Shown piece by piece: positions 48,053 through 59,401 of a stretch of 64,000 nt of DNA. How positions within the stretch are numbered: the stretch's first letter is position 1; every line of letters starts with the position of its first letter. The position numbers and the translations under genes were made by a program. The DNA lies in NCBI RefSeq assembly GCF_001665835.1, contig NZ_LZSX01000034.1:1-64000 (forward strand). Reading direction: 5' to 3'. This DNA is from Mycobacterium colombiense (GTDB taxonomy: Bacteria > Actinomycetota > Actinomycetes > Mycobacteriales > Mycobacteriaceae). The notes under the pieces were generated by a model. It was not told where the DNA came from, did not search any database, and saw only the letters and a list, made by a program, of their open reading frames with translations.

Positions 48053-48813
48053 AAATCCGAACCAGCCCCGATGGGGCCGCTGACGTCGTTACCGGCGCGG
48101 CGGACGTCGGCGCCTCGGTGCCGGATGGTCACACCCGCCGCGCGATCGTGCGCCTGCTGCTGGAATCCGGATCGATCACCGCAGGCGAGATCGGTGACCG
48201 GCTGGGCCTGGCGGCTGCCGGCGTGCGACGCCACCTCGACGCCCTGATCGAGGCCGGTGACGCCGAGTCCACCGCGGCCGCGGCGTGGCAGCAGGTGGGA
48301 CGGGGGCGTCCCGCGAAGCGCTATCGGCTGACCGCGGCCGGGCGGGCCAAGCTCGACCACGCCTACGACGACCTGGCGGCGGCGGCCATGCGGCAACTCC
48401 GCGAGATCGGTGGTGAAGAGGCGGTGCAGGCATTCGCCCGGCAGCGCATCGACGGCATCCTGGCCGACGTCCCCGCGGCCGACAGCGCGGCGGACACCGA
48501 CGTCGAGGCGACGGCCGACCGGATCGCCACCGCACTGACCAAGGCCGGCTACGTCACCACCACCACGCAAGTCGGCGGGCCGATCCACGGCGTGCAGATC
48601 TGCCAGCACCACTGCCCGGTGTCGCACGTCGCCGAGGAATTCCCCGAGCTGTGCGACGCCGAACAGCAGGCCATGGCCGAGGTGCTGGGCACCCACGTCC
48701 AGCGGTTGGCGACCATCGTCAACGGCGACTGCGCCTGCACCACGCACGTACCCCTGACTCAGGCGCCCAGCCCGCGCCACGACACCACGAGCACCAAAGG
48801 AGCGTCTCGATGA
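48049..48813 (+). CDS. sufR: SufR-type Fe-S regulator of the suf operon
   Basis: A 254-residue repressor that senses Fe-S cluster status and controls suf. The N-terminal winged helix-turn-helix (residues about 30-100, [21 protein letters not shown]) binds DNA. The C-terminal cluster-binding Cys are seen in [21 protein letters not shown] and a CACTTHV end, as in cyanobacterial and mycobacterial SufR. GTG 48049 is chosen as it is the orthologous start and is next to the -10 box; an ATG/TTG further upstream would sit in front of the operator. The stop overlaps sufB by 4 bp. Confidence 0.92.
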   Translation: MKIRTSPDGAADVVTGAADVGASVPDGHTRRAIVRLLLESGSITAGEIGDRLGLAAAGVRRHLDALIEAGDAESTAAAAWQQVGRGRPAKRYRLTAAGRAKLDHAYDDLAAAAMRQLREIGGEEAVQAFARQRIDGILADVPAADSAADTDVEATADRIATALTKAGYVTTTTQVGGPIHGVQICQHHCPVSHVAEEFPELCDAEQQAMAEVLGTHVQRLATIVNGDCACTTHVPLTQAPSPRHDTTSTKGASR

Positions 48814-50258
48814 CACTCACACCCGAGGCAAGCAAGACGGCTACCGCGCCGCTGACCCAGGAAGAGGCGATCGCCTCCCTGGGGAGGTACGGCTACGGCT
48901 GGTCGGACTCCGACGTCGCCGGTGCCAGCGCCCAGCGCGGCCTGTCCGAGGCCGTCGTCCGCGACATCTCGGCGAAGAAGAACGAGCCCGAGTGGATGCT
49001 GCAGACCCGGCTGAAGGCGCTGCGCATCTTCGATCGCAAGCCGATGCCGAACTGGGGCTCGAACCTCGGCGGCATCGACTTCGACAACATCAAGTACTTC
49101 GTGCGCTCCACCGAAAAGCAGGCCGCCACTTGGGATGATCTGCCCGAGGACATCCGTAATACCTACGACCGGCTGGGCATTCCGGAGGCCGAGAAGCAGC
49201 GCCTGGTCTCCGGCGTCGCGGCCCAGTACGAATCCGAGGTGGTCTACCACCAGATCCGCGAGGACCTGGAGGCCCAGGGCGTCATCTTCCTCGACACCGA
49301 CACCGGACTGCGCGAACACCCCGAGATCTTCCAGGAGTACTTCGGCACCGTGATCCCGGCCGGGGACAACAAGTTCTCCGCGCTGAACACCGCGGTGTGG
49401 AGCGGTGGCTCGTTCATCTACGTCCCGAAGGGCGTGCACGTCGACATCCCGCTGCAGGCCTACTTCCGGATCAACACCGAGAACATGGGCCAGTTCGAGC
49501 GGACGCTGATCATCGCCGACGAGGGCTCCTACGTGCACTACGTCGAGGGCTGCACCGCTCCGATCTACAAGTCGGATTCGCTGCACTCGGCGGTGGTCGA
49601 GATCATCGTGAAACCCAATGCGCGCGTTCGCTACACGACGATCCAGAACTGGTCGGGCAACGTCTACAACCTGGTCACCAAGCGGGCCCGCGCCGAGGCC
49701 GGCGCCACCATGGAGTGGATTGACGGCAACATCGGGTCGAAGGTCACCATGAAGTACCCGGCAGTCTGGATGACCGGCGAGCACGCCAAGGGCGAGGTGC
49801 TCTCGGTCGCCTTCGCCGGCGAGGACCAGCACCAGGACACCGGCGCGAAGATGCTGCACCTGGCGCCGAACACGTCGAGCAACATCGTGTCCAAGTCCGT
49901 GGCGCGCGGCGGCGGCCGCACCTCCTACCGAGGCCTGGTGCAGGTGAACAAGGGCGCGCACGGATCGCGTTCCAGCGTGAAATGTGATGCGCTGCTGGTG
50001 GATACGATCAGCCGCAGCGACACCTACCCTTACGTCGACATCCGCGAGGACGACGTCACCATGGGCCACGAGGCCACCGTGTCGAAGGTCAGCGAGAACC
50101 AGCTGTTCTACCTGATGAGCCGCGGCCTGACCGAGGACGAGGCGATGGCCATGGTGGTGCGCGGCTTCGTCGAGCCGATCGCCAAAGAGCTGCCGATGGA
50201 GTACGCGCTGGAGCTCAACCGGCTGATCGAGTTGCAGATGGAGGGCGCTGTCGGATGA
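48810..50258 (+). CDS. sufB: Fe-S cluster assembly scaffold SufB, intein-free
   Basis: A 482-residue SufB, the scaffold subunit of SufBC2D on which [4Fe-4S] clusters are built. Sequence is uninterrupted through [13 protein letters not shown], the conserved Cys loop where inteins are found in M. tuberculosis SufB, so no intein is present here. The conserved C-terminal beta-helix sequence [15 protein letters not shown] and [14 protein letters not shown] support the family call. ATG 48810 follows AAAGGAG and overlaps the sufR stop. Confidence 0.97.
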   Translation: MTLTPEASKTATAPLTQEEAIASLGRYGYGWSDSDVAGASAQRGLSEAVVRDISAKKNEPEWMLQTRLKALRIFDRKPMPNWGSNLGGIDFDNIKYFVRSTEKQAATWDDLPEDIRNTYDRLGIPEAEKQRLVSGVAAQYESEVVYHQIREDLEAQGVIFLDTDTGLREHPEIFQEYFGTVIPAGDNKFSALNTAVWSGGSFIYVPKGVHVDIPLQAYFRINTENMGQFERTLIIADEGSYVHYVEGCTAPIYKSDSLHSAVVEIIVKPNARVRYTTIQNWSGNVYNLVTKRARAEAGATMEWIDGNIGSKVTMKYPAVWMTGEHAKGEVLSVAFAGEDQHQDTGAKMLHLAPNTSSNIVSKSVARGGGRTSYRGLVQVNKGAHGSRSSVKCDALLVDTISRSDTYPYVDIREDDVTMGHEATVSKVSENQLFYLMSRGLTEDEAMAMVVRGFVEPIAKELPMEYALELNRLIELQMEGAVG

Positions 50259-51450
50259 CCGCCGACAATCTGACTTCGGCCGTCGAGGGGAGTTCGCTTA
50301 CCGCATTGAATAAGGGGGAGTTGTTCTCCTCGTTCGATGTGGACGCGTTCGAGGTCCCGCACGGCCGCGACGAAATCTGGCGGTTCACCCCGCTGCGCCG
50401 GCTGCGTGGCCTGCACGACGGCTCGGCGCGCGCCACCGGCAAGGCCGGGATCAGCGTCAGCGAGCAGCCCGGCCTGCGGGTCGAGACCGTCTCCCGCGGC
50501 GACGAGCGGCTCGGCCAGGGCGGCGTGCCGACCGACCGCGTTGCCGCGCAAGCGTTTTCGTCGTTCAACTCCGCGACCCTGGTCACCGTCGAGCGCGACA
50601 CCCGCATCGCCGAGCCGATCGGAGTCACCGTCACCGGCCCCGGCGAGGGCGCGGTCGCCTACGGGCACCTGCAGATCCGGGTCTCCGAGCTCGCCGAGGC
50701 GGTCGTCGTCATCGACCACCGGGGCAGCGGAACGCTGGCCGACAACGTCGAATTCGTCGTCGACGACGCCGCCCGACTCACCGTGGTGTGGCTGGCCGAC
50801 TGGGCCGACGACGCCGTGCACGTCAGCATGCAGCACGCCAGGCTGGGCAGGGACGCGGTGCTGCGCCACGTCGCCGTCACGCTCGGTGGCGAGGTGGTCC
50901 GGATGACGGCCAACGTGCGGTACCTGGGCCCCGGCGGCGACGCCGAGCTGCTCGGCCTGTACTTCGCCGACGACGGCCAGCACCTGGAGTCGCGCCTGCT
51001 GGTGGATCACGCCCAGCCCCACTGCAAGTCGAACGTGCTGTACAAGGGTGCGCTGCAAGGCGATCCGGACTCGTCGCTGCCCGACGCGCACACGGTCTGG
51101 ATCGGCGACGTGCTGATCCGCGCCGACGCAACCGGCACCGACACCTTCGAGGTGAACCGCAACCTGGTGCTCACCGACGGGGCACGCGCCGACTCGGTGC
51201 CCAACCTGGAGATTGAGACGGGCGAGATCATCGGTGCCGGGCACGCCAGTGCCACCGGGCGTTTCGACGACGAGCAACTGTTCTACCTACGCTCCCGCGG
51301 CATCCCCGAGGAGCAGGCGCGCCGCCTGGTCATCCGCGGCTTCTTCGCCGAAATCATCTCCAAGATCGCGGTGCCCGAGATACGGGAACGCCTGACCGCA
51401 GCCATCGAACACGAACTGGCCTTAACGGAAAAGACGGAAACAACAGCCTC

Positions 51451-51454
<4 letters not shown>
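50255..51454 (+). CDS. sufD: Fe-S cluster assembly protein SufD
   Basis: A 399-residue SufD, paralogous to SufB and a partner in the SufBC2D complex. The beta-helix core and ending ([22 protein letters not shown]) match the SufBD family, and the Cys loop of SufB is absent, as expected. ATG 50255 overlaps the sufB stop and its stop overlaps sufC (ATGA), so the three proteins are translated in a coupled way. Confidence 0.96.
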
Positions 51455-53497
<2,043 letters not shown>

Positions 53498-53499
53498 CA

Positions 53500-53994
53500 T
53501 TGCGTCTCGAGCAGATGTATCAGGACGTGATCCTGGACCACTATAAGCACCCGCAGCACCGCGGGCTGCGGGAGCCGTTCGGCGCCGAGGTGTTTCACGT
53601 CAACCCGGTCTGCGGTGACGAGGTCACCCTGAGGGTGGCGCTGTCCGAGGACGGCGAGACCGTCGCCGACGTGTCCTATGACGGGCAGGGCTGCTCCATC
53701 AGCCAGGCCGCGACCTCGGTGCTCACCCAACAGGTGATCGGTCAAAGCGTCGGCGAGGCGCTCAAGACCATCACCGCGTTCACCGAGATGGTGTCCTCGC
53801 GGGGCACCATCGAGGGCGACGAGGACGTGCTGGGCGACGGGATCGCGTTCGCCGGGGTGGCCAAATACCCGGCGCGGGTGAAATGCGCGCTGTTGGGCTG
53901 GATGGCGTTCAAAGATGCTTTGGTCAAAGCTTGTTCGGACCAGGAAGCAGACTTCGAGGAGGTCACAGATGAGCGAAACCACCGCGCAGGGTGA
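53500..53994 (+). CDS. sufU: SufU sulfur-transfer/scaffold protein
   Basis: A 164-residue IscU-like protein. The three conserved Cys are visible: NPVCGDE, GQGCSISQA and VKCALLGW, along with a zinc-binding Asp region. SufU accepts sulfur from SufS in Gram-positive and actinobacterial systems. The start is TTG 53500, 2 bp after the sufS stop, with GGGAGAGG upstream. Its 3' end overlaps sufT by 26 bp. Confidence 0.94.
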   Translation: MRLEQMYQDVILDHYKHPQHRGLREPFGAEVFHVNPVCGDEVTLRVALSEDGETVADVSYDGQGCSISQAATSVLTQQVIGQSVGEALKTITAFTEMVSSRGTIEGDEDVLGDGIAFAGVAKYPARVKCALLGWMAFKDALVKACSDQEADFEEVTDERNHRAG

Positions 53995-54316
53995 GGAATT
54001 CCTTGCCGACCTCGAGGAGGCGATGCGTGACGTCGTCGACCCCGAACTCGGCATCAACGTCGTCGATCTGGGACTCGTCTACGGGCTGAACGTCGAAGAC
54101 GGCGACGAGGGAACGGTCGCCCTGATCGATATGACACTGACGTCGGCGGCCTGCCCGCTGACCGACGTCATCGAAGACCAGTCCCGCAGCGCGCTGGTGA
54201 GTGCCGGGCTGGTCGACGACCTGCGGATCAACTGGGTGTGGAACCCGCCGTGGGGTCCGGACAAGATCACCGAGGAAGGCCGCGAGCAGCTGCGTGCCCT
54301 CGGCTTCACCGTCTGA
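53969..54316 (+). CDS. sufT: SufT (MIP18/DUF59) Fe-S maturation protein
   Basis: A 115-residue DUF59/MIP18 protein implicated in Fe-S protein maturation. Family features are VVDPELGINVVDLGLVYGL and TLTSAACPLTD with its Cys. ATG 53969 (MSETTAQGEEF) is chosen over ATG 53915, because it has GAGGAGG upstream and gives the family N-terminus. It is the last suf gene and overlaps the end of sufU. A hairpin follows at 54331-54358. Confidence 0.94.
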   Translation: MSETTAQGEEFLADLEEAMRDVVDPELGINVVDLGLVYGLNVEDGDEGTVALIDMTLTSAACPLTDVIEDQSRSALVSAGLVDDLRINWVWNPPWGPDKITEEGREQLRALGFTV

Positions 54317-54330
54317 GTCAGGCTTTTCGT

Positions 54331-54358
54331 ACGCCGCGCCCCGGCGCCACTGCGGCGT
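54331..54358. terminator. Possible bidirectional terminator after sufT
   Basis: ACGCCGC (54331-54337) and GCGGCGT (54352-54358) form a 7-bp stem around a 14-nt GC-rich loop, between the convergent sufT and DUF5666 stops. There is no clear T-run, but mycobacterial terminators often lack one. Confidence 0.35.
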
Positions 54359-54368
54359 CCCGCGTCCC

Positions 54369-55169
54369 CTAGAGGTGGATGTGTGGGAGGTGAGGCAGGT
54401 GCAGGTGGGGGTGCGGGTGGCCCATGGGTGGGCACGTCTCCACACTGATCATGGTCGCGTGCAGGGCGCCACCGTCCTGAGTTCCTTGGGCCCCAATGCA
54501 TTTACCGTTCGTGATCGCCTCGGTGTCCGACGGCGTCTGCCGCTGGTATGAGGTCGAGTCGGCGACGGTCACGTTGGTCGCGGCGCCCGCGCCGCCCGGG
54601 CCCAGGCCGTTCACGGCGATCGTGTTGCCCGTCACCGAGGCCACGGTGCCGTAGAAGCCGGCCGGCGGCGGGCACTTGCCGTCCGCGGACTGGGTGACCG
54701 TCACGGCTTGCGCGGTGATCGGGCCGGGGGGCGGCCCGCCGGGCGCTGGAGCCCCGGGGGGCGGCGCGCTCTGCGGGGTGGCTTTGACGTTCACGCAACT
54801 GCCGGGCGTCACATCGGTCAGCTTCGCCGGCGTGACGTCCATGACCCTGGTCTGCGGTGTGTAGTCCACCGTCGCCGAGCCGGATCGCGTCCGAAGCGCG
54901 ATCGTGCCGTTCGAATTCGACTGCACCATGCCCTCGACATAGTCCTTGCCGACCGGAGGTGGCGGCGGCCCCGGCGGCGGCCCCGGCGGCGGCGCGGCGC
55001 TGGGTGCCGCGCTCGGCGGGACCGCCGTGACGGCCGGTGGGGCGCTGCTGGTCGACGTGTCGTGTGAGGAGCCACACATGACGACGCAGAGCGCGACGAA
55101 AGCAACAATGACGCCGAGGGCGATCTGTGTCCGCCGGGTCTTCAACGATAAGGCAGGCACAGAACTCAT
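54369..55169 (-). CDS. DUF5666-like exported protein with His-rich tail
   Basis: A 266-residue protein with an N-terminal membrane or signal segment (residues about 15-34) followed by a Ser/Pro-rich linker and two repeats with the DUF5666 pattern (VEGMVQSNSNGTIALRT...DVTPGSCVNVKA and YGTVASVTGNTIAVNG...TNGKCIGAQGTQ). The C-terminus is strongly histidine-rich (GHPHPHLHLPHLPHIHL), which suggests metal binding. The lipobox is not canonical (VVMC), so it may be membrane-anchored and not lipidated. It has a tandem paralogue upstream and is convergent with the suf operon. Function is unknown. Confidence 0.78.
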   Translation of the reverse strand: MSSVPALSLKTRRTQIALGVIVAFVALCVVMCGSSHDTSTSSAPPAVTAVPPSAAPSAAPPPGPPPGPPPPPVGKDYVEGMVQSNSNGTIALRTRSGSATVDYTPQTRVMDVTPAKLTDVTPGSCVNVKATPQSAPPPGAPAPGGPPPGPITAQAVTVTQSADGKCPPPAGFYGTVASVTGNTIAVNGLGPGGAGAATNVTVADSTSYQRQTPSDTEAITNGKCIGAQGTQDGGALHATMISVETCPPMGHPHPHLHLPHLPHIHL

Positions 55170-55291
55170 CTCCGATCAAACGTTTCGGCGCCCTGAGCAA
55201 TTACCCCCGCCGGACGCGGTTCTCACGCCGCGCCGTCAAGAGTGACGGCAATCTCAGTCAGCCTGAGCCGGGGTCAGCCACCCTGGCCGGG

Positions 55292-56068
55292 CTACTTGGG
55301 CTTGCCGCATTTGCCGTCGACAGCCTGTCGTAGGTTGATGCTCGTCGCTTGCAGCGCGCCGCCGTTGTCCTGAGTTCCACGCGCGGACAGGCATTTACCC
55401 GGCGTGATCGCGTCGGTGTTCGTGGACGACCGCTTGCTGTATTTGGTCTTGTCATCGACCGTCACGGTCGTTTGCTTGGTGTTGCCGCTGGGATCCGTGT
55501 TGGTCAAGTTGATGGTGTTCCCGGACACCGACGCGACCGAGCCCCGGACCCAGGCCGGCTTCGCGGGCGCCTGCGACGGCGGGAGGGACGGCGGCGTGGT
55601 GGTCGAAGCCCCGGGTGCGGACTCCGGGGGCTTCGGGCAGGCGCCGTTCACGGACTCGCTGATCTTCACCGACGCGGCGGTGATCGCCTGGCCGGGCGCC
55701 GATCCCTCCGTCGGCTTCACGCTGACGCAGCTGCCCGGGGTGACGTCCGGAAGCCCGGCCGGAACGGCCTCGGTGATCTTGGTGGTCGAGGTGAAGTTGA
55801 CCGAGGCGGTCGCGTTGTCTTCCTTGGTGACCTGAATGGAGTTGCCGGCCACCGAGGCGATCAGACCGCTGACCCGCGCTTCGGCGTTAGGGGCGGCCGA
55901 CGTGCTCGTCGACGTGACGGTGGACGTCGAGGTTGAGGTGGACGTTGACGTGGGACTGGAGTTGTTCGAAGAGCCGCAGGCAGACAGGGACAATGCGGTG
56001 GCTCCCGCGACGGCGAAGACCGCGAAGCGAGTGAGCCGGGGCACTTGACAGCTGGCAGACATCAACAT
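55292..56068 (-). CDS. DUF5666-like lipoprotein
   Basis: A 258-residue protein beginning with a signal peptide and lipobox (ALSLSACGSS, Cys near residue 31), then a Ser/Thr-rich linker of alternating ST, and two DUF5666-type repeats (VSGLIASVAGNSIQVTKE...DVTPGSCVSVK and VRGSVASVSGNTINLTN...TPGKCLSARGTQD). It is the tandem paralogue of the downstream gene but lacks the His tail. It probably sits on the outer face of the membrane. Function is unknown. Confidence 0.82.
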   Translation of the reverse strand: MLMSASCQVPRLTRFAVFAVAGATALSLSACGSSNNSSPTSTSTSTSTSTVTSTSTSAAPNAEARVSGLIASVAGNSIQVTKEDNATASVNFTSTTKITEAVPAGLPDVTPGSCVSVKPTEGSAPGQAITAASVKISESVNGACPKPPESAPGASTTTPPSLPPSQAPAKPAWVRGSVASVSGNTINLTNTDPSGNTKQTTVTVDDKTKYSKRSSTNTDAITPGKCLSARGTQDNGGALQATSINLRQAVDGKCGKPK

Positions 56069-56143
56069 TTCTCCATTCGTCGGTTAGAGCCAACGTCCTG
56101 GTTTACCCGTTTAAACTGTGCTTAACCTGTGTATCTGCCGCGC

Positions 56144-57970
56144 TCAGAACGCCTCTTCGGCCACCTTCATGATCTCGCCGTCGATGGCCTCGATGACACC
56201 GCGCAGCGAGGTGAGCTTCGGCAGCATGTTCTTGGCGAAGAACCCCGCGGTCGCGATCTTGCCCCGGTAGAACGCTTCGTCATGCCCGGCGCCGTCGGCC
56301 AGCGCGCGGGTCGCGATGTCGGCCTGCGCCAGCAACCGCCAGCCGATCAGCAGATCGCCGACCGCGAGCAGATAGCGCACCGATCCCAGCCCCACCTTGT
56401 AGATCTCGGTGGGGTGTTGTGTCGCCGACATCAGGTAGCCGGTCAGCGCACCCGTCATCGCCGTGACGTCGTCGTAGGCCGCCTGCACCAGCTGGGCGAT
56501 CGGCTTGAGCGCCTCGTCGCAGTCGTCGATGGTCGCGCTGATCTGAGTCGTCAAGAACTGCAGGGCCTGACCCCGGTCGCGCACGATCTTGCGGAAGAAC
56601 AAGTCCAGCGCCTGGATGGCGGTGGTGCCCTCATAGAGCGAATCGATCTTGGAATCCCGGATGTACTGCTCGAGCGGATAGTCGGTCAAAAAGCCGGAAC
56701 CGCCCAGCGTCTGCAGCGACTCGGTCAGCACCTCGTAGGCCCGCTCCGAGCTGACCCCCTTGACGATCGGCAGCAGCAGATCGTCGATGCGGTGCGCCAT
56801 CTCGGGATCGGCACCCGAAACACGTTGGGCCACAGCATCATCCTGATGGGCGGCGGCATACATGTAGAGCGCGCGCAGGCCCTCCGCGTACGCCTTCTGG
56901 GTCATCAGGCTGCGGCGCACGTCGGGATGGTGGATGATCGTCACCCGCGGCGCGGTCTTGTCGGACATCTGCGTCAGGTCCGCACCCTGCACCCGCTCCT
57001 TGGCGAAGGCCAGCGCGTTCAGGTAACCGGTGGACAGGGTGCCGGCCGCTTTGACGCCAATCGTCATGCGCGCCTGCTCGATCACGGTGAACATCTGCGC
57101 GATGCCCCGGTGCACATCGCCGACCAGGTAGCCGACAGCGGGCACATCCGTTGCGCCGAAAGTCAATTCGCACGTCGGGGAGGACTTGATGCCCATCTTG
57201 TGTTCCACCCCGGTGACGTAGACCCCGTTGCGGGGGCCGAGTTCGAAGGTGTCGGGGTCGAACAGGAAGTTGGGCACGTAGAACAGGCTCAGCCCCTTGG
57301 TGCCCGGTCCGGCGCCCTCCGGGCGGGCCAGCACCAGATGAAAGATGTTCTCGGCGGTATCGCCCACGTCGCCGCCGGAGATGAAGCGCTTCACGCCCTC
57401 GATGTGCCAGGTGCCGTCGGGTTGTTCGATGGCTTTGGCGCGGCCGGCGCCGACGTCGGAGCCCGCGTCGGGCTCGGTGAGCACCATGGTGGCCGCCCAG
57501 CCCCGCTCCACGCCCTGCGCGGCCCATTGCCGCTGCTGCTCGTTGCCCTCGACATACAACGCCTGAGACATGAACGGGCCCAGGCAAAAGAAATTCGCCG
57601 ACGGGTTGGCGCAGATGAGCATCTCGTTGACCGCCCACGCCAGCGGCGGCGGGGCGGGCATGCCGCCGATCTCCTCGGCCATGCCCAGCCGCCACCAGCC
57701 GGCCTCCTTGAGCGCCGCCACCGTCTTGGCCAACTCGTCGGGCACCGTGATCTTGTGCTCGGCCGGGTCGAATACCGGCGGATTGCGGTCGGCGAAGGCG
57801 AAGGATTCGGCCACCGGACCTTCCGCGAGGCGAGCGGCTTCGGCCAATATCGTTTTGACCGTGTCCTCGTCGAGGTCGCTGTAGCCGCCGGTGCCCAAAA
57901 CGGCGCCGACATCGAGCACTTCGAAAAGGTTGAACTCGATATCACGAACGTTTGCGATGTAGTGGCCCAA
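56144..57970 (-). CDS. fadE15: Acyl-CoA dehydrogenase FadE15
   Basis: A 608-residue long-form acyl-CoA dehydrogenase. FAD/substrate blocks include [13 protein letters not shown] and [11 protein letters not shown]; the catalytic Glu is in [13 protein letters not shown] near residue 445. The extra C-terminal domain (after about 450) is as in FadE5-type enzymes. It carries out alpha,beta-dehydrogenation of acyl-CoA in fatty-acid oxidation. The start is TTG 57970 with GAGGGA upstream. It corresponds to Rv1467c and precedes trxA divergently. Confidence 0.93.
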   Translation of the reverse strand: MGHYIANVRDIEFNLFEVLDVGAVLGTGGYSDLDEDTVKTILAEAARLAEGPVAESFAFADRNPPVFDPAEHKITVPDELAKTVAALKEAGWWRLGMAEEIGGMPAPPPLAWAVNEMLICANPSANFFCLGPFMSQALYVEGNEQQRQWAAQGVERGWAATMVLTEPDAGSDVGAGRAKAIEQPDGTWHIEGVKRFISGGDVGDTAENIFHLVLARPEGAGPGTKGLSLFYVPNFLFDPDTFELGPRNGVYVTGVEHKMGIKSSPTCELTFGATDVPAVGYLVGDVHRGIAQMFTVIEQARMTIGVKAAGTLSTGYLNALAFAKERVQGADLTQMSDKTAPRVTIIHHPDVRRSLMTQKAYAEGLRALYMYAAAHQDDAVAQRVSGADPEMAHRIDDLLLPIVKGVSSERAYEVLTESLQTLGGSGFLTDYPLEQYIRDSKIDSLYEGTTAIQALDLFFRKIVRDRGQALQFLTTQISATIDDCDEALKPIAQLVQAAYDDVTAMTGALTGYLMSATQHPTEIYKVGLGSVRYLLAVGDLLIGWRLLAQADIATRALADGAGHDEAFYRGKIATAGFFAKNMLPKLTSLRGVIEAIDGEIMKVAEEAF

Positions 57971-58156
57971 CGCGATTCCCTCACTGGTCCTCGAGGCGGC
58001 GGATCGTCAGGCACAGTCTGTCGGACGCGGGAAAACGTACGCAACCGTAACCAGCGGCGCTCCGGCAGGCGGTAGTGGCCCCGCGCGCCGATAGCCGTAT
58101 TCCGAACCCCTGGCGCATCGGGGAACATCGGGTCGGTGCCGGGCGTTACCGCAAAC

Positions 58157-58510
58157 GTGACAACACTTGATCTCACCGCTGAGAAGTTCAACGAAACCAT
58201 CGAGGGCAACGACATCGTGCTCGTCGACTTCTGGGCGTCCTGGTGCGGCCCATGCCGCCAGTTCGGTCCCACTTTCAAGGCGTCGGCGGAGAAACACCCG
58301 GACATCGTGCACGCCAAAGTCGACACCGAGGCCGAACAACAGCTGGCCGCGGCCGCCCAGATCCGGTCCATCCCCACGCTGATGGCCTTCAAGAAGGGCA
58401 AACTGCTGTTCAATCAGCCCGGTGCCCTGCCGCCGGCCGCCCTGGAGGATCTGGTCCAGCAAGTCCGCGCCTTCGACGTCGACGCCGCCGAGGCCGGACA
58501 GGCCGAATAA
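58157..58510 (+). CDS. trxA: Thioredoxin
   Basis: A 117-residue thioredoxin with the redox active site WCGPC at residues 29-33 and the cis-Pro in RSIPTLMAF. GTG 58157 (TTLDLTAEKF follows) matches the start of Rv1470; GTG 58136 is in frame and would add seven residues. It is divergent from fadE15. In M. tuberculosis ctpD lies before and trxB1 after trxA; neither is present here, so trxA is a single gene. Confidence 0.93.
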   Translation: MTTLDLTAEKFNETIEGNDIVLVDFWASWCGPCRQFGPTFKASAEKHPDIVHAKVDTEAEQQLAAAAQIRSIPTLMAFKKGKLLFNQPGALPPAALEDLVQQVRAFDVDAAEAGQAE

Positions 58511-58553
58511 GCTCCACGCCGCGCTACGCGCAGAACCACGGTTAGCTACGCGC

Positions 58554-58565
58554 TAGGTTGCATGG
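58554..58565 (+). promoter_or_regulatory. Predicted leaderless promoter of echA12
   Basis: TAGGTT (58554-58559) fits the -10 consensus and lies 6 nt before GTG 58566, without a Shine-Dalgarno sequence. This fits a leaderless start. Confidence 0.5.
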
Positions 58566-59375
58566 GTGAGTTTGGTACTGGTAGATCACCCGCGGCCCGG
58601 CGTCGCGCTGATAACCCTGAATCGGCCCGAGCGGATGAACTCCATGGCGTTCGACGTCATGCTCCCGCTCAAGGAGGCCCTGGAACAGGTCACCTACGAC
58701 AATTCGGTGCGCGTGGTCGTGCTGACCGGGGCCGGTCGCGGCTTTTCCTCCGGTGCCGATCACAAGTCCGCGGGCTCGGTGCCCCACGTCGAGGGGCTGA
58801 CCCGCCCGACCTACGCGCTGCGCTCCATGGAGATCCTCGACGAGGTCATCCTGGCGCTGCGCCGGCTGCACCAACCGGTGATCGCCGCGGTCAACGGCCC
58901 CGCCATCGGCGGCGGCCTGTGCCTGGCCCTGGCCGCCGACATCCGGGTGGCCTCGACCAGCGCGTACTTCCGTGCGGCCGGCATCAACAACGGGCTGACG
59001 GCCAGCGAACTGGGCCTGTCCTACCTGCTGCCGCGGGCCATCGGCTCGTCGCGCGCCTTCGAGATCATGCTGACCGGTCGCGACGTCACCGCCGAGGAGG
59101 CCGAACGCATCGGGCTGGTGTCCTGTCAGGTGCCCGAGGAGCAACTGCTGGACACCTGCTACGCCATCGCCGCGCGGATGGCGGCCTTCTCGCGGCCGGG
59201 TATCGAGTTGACCAAGCGCACGCTGTGGAGTGGACTGGACGCCGGTAGCCTGGAAGGGCACATGCAAGCCGAAGGCTTGGGACAGCTTTTCGTCCGCCTG
59301 CTCACCGCCAACTTCGAAGAAGCGGTTACCGCGCGCGCAGAACGACGACCACCGGTGTTCACCGACGACAAATAG
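58566..59375 (+). CDS. echA12: Enoyl-CoA hydratase-like protein EchA12
   Basis: A 269-residue crotonase-fold protein with the CoA/oxyanion motifs GRGFSSGADHKS and NGPAIGGGLCLALAAD. The positions of the two catalytic Glu of canonical enoyl-CoA hydratases appear as Cys (GGGLCLALAAD, where the classical enzyme has GGGCELAMMCD) and Gly (YFRAAGI, classical FGQPEI). The hydratase reaction is therefore doubtful; another crotonase activity, such as isomerase or hydrolase, is possible. It is followed 26 bp later by the ABC-F gene and corresponds to Rv1472. M. tuberculosis EchA12 is longer at the N-terminus. Confidence 0.9.
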   Translation: MSLVLVDHPRPGVALITLNRPERMNSMAFDVMLPLKEALEQVTYDNSVRVVVLTGAGRGFSSGADHKSAGSVPHVEGLTRPTYALRSMEILDEVILALRRLHQPVIAAVNGPAIGGGLCLALAADIRVASTSAYFRAAGINNGLTASELGLSYLLPRAIGSSRAFEIMLTGRDVTAEEAERIGLVSCQVPEEQLLDTCYAIAARMAAFSRPGIELTKRTLWSGLDAGSLEGHMQAEGLGQLFVRLLTANFEEAVTARAERRPPVFTDDK

Positions 59376-59401
59376 GCGTCTTTTCAACAAGGAGAGCGAT
59401 C

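Noticed and set aside
55836..56048. Acidic plus-strand repeat VDVTVDVEVEVDVDV
   Set aside because: It is the antisense of the Ser/Thr repeat linker in the DUF5666 lipoprotein, not a separate gene.
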